A stretch of 64,000 nt of DNA from Dactylosporangium sucinum (GTDB taxonomy: Bacteria; Actinomycetota; Actinomycetes; Mycobacteriales; Micromonosporaceae), in assembly GCF_014647515.1 (NCBI RefSeq), contig NZ_BMPI01000031.1:1-64000 (forward strand), in the 5' to 3' direction. Position 1 is the stretch's first letter. Each line of letters starts with the position of its first letter. The notes under the pieces were generated by a model. It was not told the DNA's origin. It searched no databases and worked only from the letters and a program-made list of their open reading frames with translations. Shown here piece by piece: positions 7,893 to 14,788 of the stretch. The position numbers and the translations under genes are program-made.

Positions 7893-8405
7893 ATGACCTC
7901 GATCCTGTTGTACGGCGCGAACGGCCGAGCCGGCACCCAGATCCGCAGCGAGGCGGCCCGCCGCGGCCTCCAGGTGATCCCGGCGTCACGCACGGCCCCA
8001 CCGCAGCCGGGCGCGGACGTCGCGATCCGCACGGTGTACGGCCCCGACTACGACGCCGTATACGTCGCCGGCACCCACCGCGTGCTGGCCGACCTGGAGC
8101 AGGCCGCCATCCCCCGCCTGTTGGTGGTGGGCCTGGCATCGACGCTGCGGGCGCCGGACGGCACGATGCTGTTCGAGTCCGCGGACTTCCCCGAGGAGTG
8201 GCGCCCCTTCAGCGAGGCCCGCGCGGCGGAGCTGGACGTCCTGCGCTCGTACGCCGGCCCGGTCGACTGGGCGGTCTGCACCCCACCGATGACGCTGGTG
8301 GCCGACGAGTCGGCCGGCTACACGTACGCGGAGCTGGCCAAGGCCCTCCTCGACGAGGCAACGACCCCGCACCACCACCGCGAGCAGTACGCGTTGGAGC
8401 CGTAG
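7893..8405 (+). CDS. NAD(P)-binding Rossmann protein
   Basis: A 170-residue protein starting with a beta-strand and the glycine motif YGANGRAG (residues 6-13), as in NmrA-like or atypical short-chain dehydrogenases. No Tyr-x3-Lys active site is visible, which fits an NAD(P)H-sensing or NmrA-type protein rather than an active dehydrogenase. A TACGGT box (7881-7886) six nucleotides before the ATG points to a leaderless transcript. It is divergent from the HxlR gene, whose operator could lie in the 67-bp gap; such pairs often form a small redox-responsive unit. Confidence 0.7.
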   Translation: MTSILLYGANGRAGTQIRSEAARRGLQVIPASRTAPPQPGADVAIRTVYGPDYDAVYVAGTHRVLADLEQAAIPRLLVVGLASTLRAPDGTMLFESADFPEEWRPFSEARAAELDVLRSYAGPVDWAVCTPPMTLVADESAGYTYAELAKALLDEATTPHHHREQYALEP

Positions 8406-8414
8406 CCCCACCTC

Positions 8415-8474
8415 GCCATGATCGATGGAACGACCTGGCCGCCACGGCAACCAGCTGCGTCCATCGATCATGGC
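8415..8474. repeat. Palindromic intergenic repeat, type B, copy 1
   Basis: Perfect 15-bp arms GCCATGATCGATGGA (8415-8429) and TCCATCGATCATGGC (8460-8474) with an inner CTGG/CCAG stem. A relative with the same ends and the same GCAACCAG loop segment is at 62397-62452. It lies between the convergent NAD(P)-binding and ABC permease genes and may also end transcription. Confidence 0.7.
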
Positions 8475-8551
8475 CGGGCCAGCACGCCGAACCCGGCCCG
8501 GACGGCACCGCCGAGCGGCAGGCGGCAGGCGTCCGGGCCGGGGGCGAGCGG

Positions 8552-9313
8552 CTAGACCGACTTCTGGTACGAGCGGAAGGTCCGGGTCGACAACCACAGC
8601 ATCGCCGCGGCCAGCACGAGTAAGCCGCCGCCGGAGCGGGCCAGCGCCGGCCAGTCCACCGTCGTGGACATCGTGGCCCGTGCGGCTCGCAGCGCCCAGT
8701 TCACCGGGTTGCCGTCCGCCAGCGTGCGCATCCAGCCGGGCATCAGCGCCGGGGCCATGAAGGCCGACGACAGGAACGTCAGCGGCAGGAGGAGCAGCGT
8801 GTTGAGGCCGATGATGGTCTCGCGCTGGCGGACCAGCATGCCGACCGTGTTCGACAGGGCGCTGAAGATCGTGCCCAGCAGGGCCGCGGACAGGATCAGG
8901 AACACGCTGCCGAGCACGCCGCCCGGGAGGGAGGCGCCGGCCAGCAGGCCCAGCAGGATGATGATCACGGCCTGGACGGTCACGCTCAGGACCTGTTCGA
9001 TCACGACCGCCGTGAGGATCGCGCCGCGGGAGACCGGGGTGCTCAGGAAGCGGTTCATGGTGCCGCGGTCGATCTCCTCCAGCACGCCCATGCCCGACCA
9101 CATGCTCGACGAGATGGCCGTCATGACCACGACGCCGGGCACCAGGTAGTCGAGGTAGCTGCCGCCGCCGAAGCCGGGCAGCTCGACGATGCGCCGGAAG
9201 AGGTTGCCGAACAGGAACAGCCAGATCGCCGGCTGGATCAGCGTGATGAGCAGGAACGCGGGCTGCTGGACGAACACCTTGAGCCGGCGGGCGGTGAGGT
9301 GGACGAGGTTCAT
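8552..9313 (-). CDS. ABC-2 type exporter permease (DrrB-like)
   Basis: A 253-residue membrane protein with about six hydrophobic segments. It contains the ABC2 hallmark region YLVPGVVVMTAI and, before helix 5, NPVNWALRAARA, as in DrrB daunorubicin exporters. It forms the membrane channel for the ATPase encoded just upstream. The ATG start overlaps the ATPase stop (ATGA). Together they would export a hydrophobic compound or lipid. The cargo is unknown; the family includes drug-resistance and glycolipid exporters. Confidence 0.9.
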   Translation of the reverse strand: MNLVHLTARRLKVFVQQPAFLLITLIQPAIWLFLFGNLFRRIVELPGFGGGSYLDYLVPGVVVMTAISSSMWSGMGVLEEIDRGTMNRFLSTPVSRGAILTAVVIEQVLSVTVQAVIIILLGLLAGASLPGGVLGSVFLILSAALLGTIFSALSNTVGMLVRQRETIIGLNTLLLLPLTFLSSAFMAPALMPGWMRTLADGNPVNWALRAARATMSTTVDWPALARSGGGLLVLAAAMLWLSTRTFRSYQKSV

Positions 9314-10260
9314 GCCGCCTCCGTGATCCGGTGGCCGGCGTGGCGCAGGTAGACGTCGTCGAGGCTGGGGCGGGCCACGGTCACCGTCGCCACCCGCAGG
9401 CCGGCCGCGTCGAGCGCGGCGAGCGCGGCCGGCACGGCGGCGGCACCGTCGTCGGCGCGGGCGGACAGCCGGGTGCCGTCGAGGGTGATCTCGCGCAGGC
9501 CGGGCACCCGCTCGGCGGCCGCCCGGGCGCGCCCGCCGTCGGTGCCGGCCTCCAGCTCCAGGTGCACGGCGTCGCCGCGCAGCTCGCCCTTGAGGGCGTC
9601 GGGCGGGCCTTCGGCGACGACCCGCCCGCCGTCGACGATGACGAGGCGGTCGGCCAGCCGATCGGCCTCGTCGAGATAGTGCGTGGTGAGCAGGACGGCC
9701 ATGTCGTCGCCGGCGAGCCGGGCGATCTCGGCCCACAGCGCGGCGCGGCCCTCCGGGTCGAGGCCGGTCGTCGGCTCGTCGAGGAACAGCACCTCCGGGC
9801 GGTGGACGAGGCCCATGGCGACGTCGAGCCGGCGCTGCATGCCGCCGGACCAGTCGCGCACCACGCGGTGCTGGGCGTCGGCCAGCTCGAAGCGCCCGAG
9901 CAGCTCGTCGACGCGGCGGCGCAGCGGGGCGCCGCGCATCCCGAACAGGCGGCCCTGCAGGGTGAGGTTGTCCCGGCCGGTCGCGGCCGGGTCGGCACCC
10001 GAGCGCTGCGCGACGACGCCGATCACGCGCCGCACCCGGTCGGGCGCGGTGATGACGTCGTGGCCGCCGACCATGGCGGTGCCGCGGTCGGGCCGGGCAA
10101 GCGTGGTCAGGATCTTGACGGTCGTCGACTTGCCGGCGCCGTTGGGCCCGAGCAGGCCGAGCACCTCCCCGCGCTGGACGGTGAGCGAGAGGTGGTCGAG
10201 GGCGGTGACGCCCTTGGGGTAGGTCTTGACGAGGTCGTGCGCCGTGACGGCAGCAGCCAT
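9310..10260 (-). CDS. ABC transporter ATP-binding protein (DrrA-like)
   Basis: A 316-residue ATPase. Walker A GPNGAGKST sits at about 37-45, the Q-loop region VIGVVAQRSG follows, the signature is WSGGMQRRLD and Walker B is VLFLDEPTTGLDPEG. The extra C-terminal ~85 residues are the DrrA-type domain (RPSLDDVYLRHAG). It powers the permease at 8552-9313. The PadR regulator at 10417-11037 lies upstream on the same strand, the usual partner of drug-inducible exporters, and probably controls the pair. Confidence 0.93.
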   Translation of the reverse strand: MAAAVTAHDLVKTYPKGVTALDHLSLTVQRGEVLGLLGPNGAGKSTTVKILTTLARPDRGTAMVGGHDVITAPDRVRRVIGVVAQRSGADPAATGRDNLTLQGRLFGMRGAPLRRRVDELLGRFELADAQHRVVRDWSGGMQRRLDVAMGLVHRPEVLFLDEPTTGLDPEGRAALWAEIARLAGDDMAVLLTTHYLDEADRLADRLVIVDGGRVVAEGPPDALKGELRGDAVHLELEAGTDGGRARAAAERVPGLREITLDGTRLSARADDGAAAVPAALAALDAAGLRVATVTVARPSLDDVYLRHAGHRITEAA

Positions 10261-10307
10261 GGTGGGTCTCCGGTTCCCGAGCTGGGGACCGGACCGCGGG
10301 GGTTCGC

Positions 10308-10417
10308 TAAGCTGGTGGTTGCAGACACCTTGCGCCGTGCTCGTTCCCGCGGGCCGGTCGAGGGATTCTCTGGGCCCCGGCCGTGGTGTTCCCGCACCCC
10401 GGCCGGGGCTTTCTTCT
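10308..10417 (+). ncRNA. Candidate small RNA ending in an intrinsic terminator
   Basis: The gap between two minus-strand genes holds a plus-strand signal with no gene to serve: TAAGCT (10308-10313) as a possible -10, then about 60 nt, then a perfect 10-bp GC stem followed by TTTCTTCT. A transcript of about 95 nt would result. The -35 is poor. It could instead be an orphaned leader or simply the terminator of antisense transcription. Confidence 0.35.
10374..10417 (+). terminator. Rho-independent terminator on the plus strand
   Basis: GCCCCGGCCG (10374-10383) pairs perfectly with CGGCCGGGGC (10400-10409), followed by TTTCTTCT. The T-tract shows the direction is plus, opposite to both flanking genes. 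On the minus strand the same stem directly follows the PadR stop and might serve that gene too. Confidence 0.7.
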
Positions 10418-11037
10418 CAGTTGGGTTGGCCGAACAGCAGCTCCCCCGTCTCGTGGTAGTGCCGCCACTCCGCCATGCCGGGCAGCGTGCCGGCCTTGAG
10501 CTCCGCCTGCAGGCCCATGAGCCAGTCACGCTCGGCCCGCTGCAGGGCCACCGAATACTCCGTCTCGATGAGGAAGATGCGGGGCACGTCGCGACCCCAC
10601 TCCTCCAGCATCCCGGTGACGGTCCGGATCTCCGCGTCGAGCACGCCGATGCGCTCGTCGAGCAGCGACATCACCTCGTCGGGCGGGAGCACGCCGACGA
10701 CGGACAGCGCCGCCTTGAGCCGCGGATACTCCGGCTCCGGCACGGCGAGGATCTCGCGGAGCCAGTCGGCCGCCTCGGCCCGCCCGGCTTCGGTGATCTG
10801 GTAGACGGTGCGCTCGGGGCGACGACCTTCCCGGGTCGTCTCCGCCGCCTCGATGAAGCCGTGCTTCTCGAGGTTCTGCACCACCGTGTAGAGCGAGCCC
10901 CACTGGATCTTGACGTCCTGCTCCTTGCCGCGACTGCGCATCTCGGCGGCCATCTCATACGGATGCATGGGCCGCCCGAAGAGGGTCGCGAGCACGTGGA
11001 GGCCGAGCAGGTTGCCGACCTTGCGTCGCTTGGCCAC
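10417..11037 (-). CDS. PadR-family transcriptional regulator
   Basis: A 206-residue repressor with the N-terminal PadR winged helix (GLHVLATLFGRPMHPYEMA, then WGSLYTVVQNLEKHGFIEA) and a long helical Vir-C-terminal domain used for dimerisation. Family members release DNA on binding a phenolic or drug ligand. I chose the GTG at 11037 because AGGAGG lies eight bases before it; a GTG nine bases upstream is too close to that site. It sits just upstream of the DrrAB-like exporter on the same strand and is the likely regulator of that exporter. Confidence 0.9.
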   Translation of the reverse strand: MAKRRKVGNLLGLHVLATLFGRPMHPYEMAAEMRSRGKEQDVKIQWGSLYTVVQNLEKHGFIEAAETTREGRRPERTVYQITEAGRAEAADWLREILAVPEPEYPRLKAALSVVGVLPPDEVMSLLDERIGVLDAEIRTVTGMLEEWGRDVPRIFLIETEYSVALQRAERDWLMGLQAELKAGTLPGMAEWRHYHETGELLFGQPN

Positions 11038-11085
11038 CCGCCCCACCTCCTACACGTCGCCGGATGCTCGCCGACGAGTATACGC

Positions 11086-11706
11086 CTACGAGGACCCGAG
11101 CGCGAACTCCTCGAACCGCTCGGCCACCCCGTCCAGGTCGTCCTGCTCGGCCGAGGTCACCCGCTCGCCCTCGGTGGTCTCGATCCGCCAGCGCCGCTGC
11201 GCCGGCACGAACGCCACCCGGATCGACGAACCGTCCTCCCGCCAGAGCACGGCCGACCGGTTGTCCTCGTGCAGCCGGCCGAGGAAGTCGCGGATGTCCG
11301 ACCGGGTCGGATGGTGCGCGAGCGAGCCGTCCTCCGTGGCCATCCGCGGCACCGGGACGCGCAGCAGGCGCCGGGGCTGCCAGAGGGCCGCCGGCTGGTG
11401 CCGGCCCGGCCGCTGGAAACACAGCAGCTCGCACTCGTCGGCGAGCTTGTGCACGAAGGTGAGAATCTCCTCCGGGGTGCCGCCGAGCAGGCTCAGCAGC
11501 ACGTAGCTCGCCGTGCCGCCGACCGGCCCGGCCCACCACCGGGGATCGACCCCGGCGAGCACCTCGCGGTGGAACCGCTCGACGCCGGGATCGGGCGCGG
11601 CCCACCCGTCATCACCGCGCCGAAGCGCTTCGTATCGGTCGACGCCCTGGTCAACCGTGATCGGTCGGGCCTCGTACCAGACACCAACCTCGATCAACTC
11701 CGCCAT
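11086..11706 (-). CDS. Hypothetical protein with Trp-rich N-terminus
   Basis: A 206-residue soluble protein I do not recognise. The N-terminus has GVWYEARPITVD and HREVLAGVDPRWWAGPVGG; the C-terminal half alternates charged strands (SAVLWREDGSSIRVAFVP, RRWRIETTEGERVTS), suggesting a beta-sheet domain. No signal peptide or helices. Codon use is as in its neighbours. TACGGT ends eight bases before the ATG, close to the leaderless pattern. It lies 49 bp upstream of padR on the same strand but nothing ties it to the exporter. Confidence 0.7.
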   Translation of the reverse strand: MAELIEVGVWYEARPITVDQGVDRYEALRRGDDGWAAPDPGVERFHREVLAGVDPRWWAGPVGGTASYVLLSLLGGTPEEILTFVHKLADECELLCFQRPGRHQPAALWQPRRLLRVPVPRMATEDGSLAHHPTRSDIRDFLGRLHEDNRSAVLWREDGSSIRVAFVPAQRRWRIETTEGERVTSAEQDDLDGVAERFEEFALGSS

Positions 11707-11770
11707 GGAAGACCACCGTACGGAACCGCCAGAAATTGACGCAACTCAGCCACGCACGGTGCCCGCACCA

Positions 11771-12346
11771 TCACCCGAGCCGGGCGGTGACCGTTTCCAC
11801 AAGCCCGGCCGCATCGGTCGTCGTCATCACGAACGCGCCCGCGCCGGGCGGCGCCAGCTCGACGGTCACCGTCGTCAGGGGCAGCATGGCCACCCGGCCC
11901 CAGTCGGTGGCCCGGCCGGCGGCCTCGGTGCGCGCCCCGGCGATGTCCGACCACTGGACGGTCACGGGCGCGTACCGCCGTCCGCCCGCGGACGAGCGGA
12001 CCGCGACGAAGAGCCCGGCCTGCGTCGGCGTCACCCGGACGGGCAGCCCGCCGCCGAACCGGAACGCGGCGACGACGCCGAGGTCCCAGAGCCCGACGGC
12101 GTGGTCGAGGGGAACGTGCCCGGTCCAGGTCCGCACCCCGGCCCGGTGGGCGGCCCGCTGCCGTTCCCGGTCCCGCCACTGCGCCGCGAACACCGGGACG
12201 GCGACCGCGGCGACCGCGGCGGCGAACATGGCCATGGCTTGCCACCGGCCGAGCAGCGGCAGCCCGACCGGGACCGCGGCGGCGAGGACAAGCCACCCCG
12301 GACGTCCCCGACCAGACCCCACGAGTTCATGGTCCCTCACCACCAC
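11771..12346 (-). CDS. Membrane-anchored hypothetical protein, PH-like
   Basis: About 191 residues from the GTG at 12346; longer starts (to 12403 or 12508) would overlap the divergent lipoprotein gene. Two adjacent hydrophobic helices (WLVLAAAVPVGLPLLG, AMFAAAVAAVAVPVFAA) are followed by a basic loop and a C-terminal domain of short strands (LPVRVTPTQAGLFVAVRSS, APVTVQWSDIAGART). The two-helix plus beta layout is like the PH-domain membrane protein at 52210-52674, but similarity is general only. Function unknown. Confidence 0.6.
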   Translation of the reverse strand: MVVRDHELVGSGRGRPGWLVLAAAVPVGLPLLGRWQAMAMFAAAVAAVAVPVFAAQWRDRERQRAAHRAGVRTWTGHVPLDHAVGLWDLGVVAAFRFGGGLPVRVTPTQAGLFVAVRSSAGGRRYAPVTVQWSDIAGARTEAAGRATDWGRVAMLPLTTVTVELAPPGAGAFVMTTTDAAGLVETVTARLG

Positions 12347-12381
12347 CGTGACGCGGGCCGCTCCGTGCGTCAGGATGGACC

Positions 12382-13356
12382 GTGCCCATCGCGCGTGCAG
12401 CATCAATCGCCCTGCTGGCGGCCGTTGCGCTCGCCGGCTGCGGCGGCGGTCAGCCGGCCGCCGCGCGCCTGCCGGTCGCCGCCTCGCCACTCCCAGTGAC
12501 GGCGTCACCGACCCCGAGCGCGGCCCCGTCCCCGTCCCCGTCGACGAGCCCGTCGGCGACCGCGGTGCCGATCCCGGCCGGCGTCACCGCCGGCATCGTG
12601 ATCTACGACCGGCAGGCCGGCACGTTCGTGCTGCAGCAGAAGGCCAGCTGGCGGTTCCGGTCGGCGTCGCTGGTCAAGCTGCTCATCGCGCTCGACTACT
12701 TCTGGAACAAGGGCCCGGACTACACGGTGCCGGCCGCGGACAAGCCGAAGCTCGACGTCATGCTGCGCAGCAGCGACGACGCGGCGGCGACCGCCCTGTG
12801 GAAGGCGAACGGCTCCCGCGAGGTGGTGACCCGGATGGTGCAGCGCCTCGGCCTGCAGGACACCGCGCCGCCACCGGTCAGCCAGCCGGGCTACTGGGGC
12901 TACACGGCGGTCAGCGCCGCGGATCTCGTCCGGGTGTACCGCTACCTCCTCGAACAGGCGCCGGCACCCGTCCGCGACTACATCATGGGCAACCTGCACG
13001 CGTCGACGAAGTGCGGCACCGACCGCTACGACCAGTCCTTCGGCATCCCGAGCGCCTTCCGCAGGCCGTGGTCGGCGAAGCAGGGCTGGTCGGGCTTCGG
13101 CGACGACCCGGACACCCCGTGCGCGGCCGGCGCGGCGGACAGCGGGTCCGACCCCGAGGTCGTGCCGGCCGCCGCGCCGAACAACCCGGACATGAGCGGC
13201 GAGGTCCTGCACACGACCGGCACCGTCGGCGAGGGCGACCGCTACCTGGTGGCGGTGCTGACCGTCCACCCCGACGGCACGAAGTTCGCGACCGCCGCGG
13301 CGACGCTTACGAAGATCGCAAGGTCCCTGCCGCTGCCGCAGGAGACAAAATCATGA
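12382..13356 (+). CDS. Class A beta-lactamase-like serine hydrolase lipoprotein
   Basis: A 324-residue lipoprotein: hydrophobic signal then lipobox LAGC with the acylated Cys at residue 20, a Pro/Ser/Thr linker to about 65, then a penicillin-recognising serine-hydrolase fold. The SxxK motif is SLVK (Ser96, Lys99). The SDN position reads SDD (131-133). The KTG strand reads KQG. The altered second and third motifs suggest a PBP-like or inactive relative rather than a true beta-lactamase. It would sit outside the membrane near peptidoglycan. The GTG start follows CAGGAT by five bases. Confidence 0.75.
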   Translation: MPIARAASIALLAAVALAGCGGGQPAAARLPVAASPLPVTASPTPSAAPSPSPSTSPSATAVPIPAGVTAGIVIYDRQAGTFVLQQKASWRFRSASLVKLLIALDYFWNKGPDYTVPAADKPKLDVMLRSSDDAAATALWKANGSREVVTRMVQRLGLQDTAPPPVSQPGYWGYTAVSAADLVRVYRYLLEQAPAPVRDYIMGNLHASTKCGTDRYDQSFGIPSAFRRPWSAKQGWSGFGDDPDTPCAAGAADSGSDPEVVPAAAPNNPDMSGEVLHTTGTVGEGDRYLVAVLTVHPDGTKFATAAATLTKIARSLPLPQETKS

Positions 13357-14262
13357 TTCCAGCAGTACCGCCGGAAGCCCGAACCGCTCGAAGAAGCCGG
13401 GCCCGAAGGTGGTGAACTCGGCGACCTTCCCGCCGGCCATCCGGACGACGTCGAGCTTGAACGCCCGGAACCGGTCGTCGCCGGGGGCCCGCAGGTAGCT
13501 GGCCGCGGCCGGGGTGCGGTTGGCGCTCGTCGGCACCAGGCGCCACTCGCCCATCCCGCTGTTGAACGCGCGGTCCAGCAGTCCCAGGAACGCATCGACC
13601 CCGAGGTACACCTGGGGAAGCGGCGGCATCGTGACGCGGATGTCCGCCCGCAGCAGCGCCACGGCCGCCTCGATGTCGGCGCGCTCATGAGCGTCGATGA
13701 GCTGGGCCAGCAGCCGGCGCTCGCTCTCGTCGGGCGCCTGCGGCTCGGCCGGCCGGGCGCTCCTGAGCGTCGCGCGGGCCCGCTGCAGGGCGCTGTTCGC
13801 CGAGGCGACGGAGAGCTCGAGCAGCTCGGCGGTCTCGGCGGCGGACCAGTCGAGCACGTCGCGCAGCAGCAGGACGGCGCGCTGCTTCGGCGGCAGGAGC
13901 TGGATCGCGGTGAGGTACGCCAGCTCGATCGTCTCCCGGGCGACCACCACCGCGTCGGGCTGCTCGTCGGACGGCGCCGCCCGGTCGAGGAGGTGGTCGG
14001 GATAAGGCTGCAACCAGGTCACCTCCTGCTCGCTCGGCGGGCGGCGGTCGTGCTTGCGGATGGCGTCGAGGCAGACGTTGGTGGCGATCCGGTACAGCCA
14101 GGCGCGCGGGTTGGTGCCCGGCTCGAACCGCTCCTGGTGCCGCCACGCGCGCAGGAACGTCTCCTGCACGGCGTCGTCGGCCTCCTCGAACGAGGCGAGC
14201 ATGCGGTAGCAATGAACGTGCAGCTCACGGCGGTGGCGTTCGAAGAGTTCCCGGAAATCCAC
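13351..14262 (-). CDS. ECF sigma factor with SnoaL-like C-terminal domain (SigG type)
   Basis: A 303-residue ECF sigma factor. Region 2 includes RMLASFEEADDAVQETFLRAW, region 4 PKQRAVLLLRDVLDWSAAETAELL, and the last ~120 residues form an NTF2/SnoaL-like domain (LIDAHERADIEAAVALLRAD, VYLGVDAFLGLLDRAF). In this family the C-terminal domain replaces a separate anti-sigma factor. The GTG at 14262 is the first in-frame start close to the conserved FRELFERHR; upstream frame is open but lacks a convincing start. The divergent YCII-domain gene 81 bp away is a standard partner of such factors and a probable target. Its 3' end overlaps the lipoprotein gene by six bases. Confidence 0.88.
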   Translation of the reverse strand: MDFRELFERHRRELHVHCYRMLASFEEADDAVQETFLRAWRHQERFEPGTNPRAWLYRIATNVCLDAIRKHDRRPPSEQEVTWLQPYPDHLLDRAAPSDEQPDAVVVARETIELAYLTAIQLLPPKQRAVLLLRDVLDWSAAETAELLELSVASANSALQRARATLRSARPAEPQAPDESERRLLAQLIDAHERADIEAAVALLRADIRVTMPPLPQVYLGVDAFLGLLDRAFNSGMGEWRLVPTSANRTPAAASYLRAPGDDRFRAFKLDVVRMAGGKVAEFTTFGPGFFERFGLPAVLLES

Positions 14263-14343
14263 ATCGGGGACGGTACTCGTGTAGATGTGGGGACGACGGC
14301 TCCGACCTGATGGTGTCCCTACGGTTCGTCGAAGGAGCGAAAC

Positions 14344-14700
14344 GTGAAATACCTGCTGCTGATCCACATGAACCCCGACGTCTGGTCGACCCTGACGCAG
14401 GCCGACGTCGACGAGGTCATGGCCGGCCACGAGCGGTTCATCAAGACCATCACCGAGTCCGGTGAGATGCTCAGCACGCACGCGCTGGCCGAGCCGAAGG
14501 AGAGCGCCGTCGTGCGCATCCGTGGCGGTGCCGAGACCGTCACCGACGGGCCGTACGTCGAGGCAAAGGAGTTCATGGCCGGCTTCTACCTCGTCGAATG
14601 CGAGTCCAAGGAGCGGGCCACCGAGCTGGCGGCGATGATTCCGGACGCGAAGTGGAACGCGATCGAGGTTCGCCCGATCGTGTACTCCCAGGATGCGTGA
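14344..14700 (+). CDS. YCII-related (DGPF) domain protein
   Basis: A 118-residue dimeric ferredoxin-like fold protein: MKYLLLIHMNP start, HERFIKTITESGEML, and the DGPYVEAKEFMAGFYLVE block characteristic of YCII/DGPF proteins. The family keeps a conserved His and Asp in a small pocket; activity is unknown for most members. GAAGGAGC six to seven bases before the GTG is a good ribosome-binding site. It is divergent from the SnoaL-type sigma factor and ends in a strong terminator, so it is probably a one-gene unit controlled by that sigma. Confidence 0.88.
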   Translation: MKYLLLIHMNPDVWSTLTQADVDEVMAGHERFIKTITESGEMLSTHALAEPKESAVVRIRGGAETVTDGPYVEAKEFMAGFYLVECESKERATELAAMIPDAKWNAIEVRPIVYSQDA

Positions 14701-14713
14701 CGGTGCGTGATGG

Positions 14714-14757
14714 CGCCTGGCCGGTCCGTGCAGCAACGGACCGGCCGGGCGGCTTTT
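14714..14757 (+). terminator. Rho-independent terminator after the YCII gene
   Basis: GGCCGGTCCGT (14719-14729) pairs with ACGGACCGGCC (14736-14746), extended by CGCC/GGCG across a G-U, then GCTTTTG. Confidence 0.8.
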
Positions 14758-14772
14758 GTCGGTGGGGGCTCG

Positions 14773-14788
14773 TAGACTCGCGGCCGTG
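14773..14788 (+). promoter_or_regulatory. Leaderless -10 element of recQ
   Basis: TAGACT at 14773-14778 is seven bases before the GTG at 14786, so transcription probably begins at the start codon. This is why the 14786 start is preferred over an in-frame codon 30 bases upstream. Confidence 0.55.
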
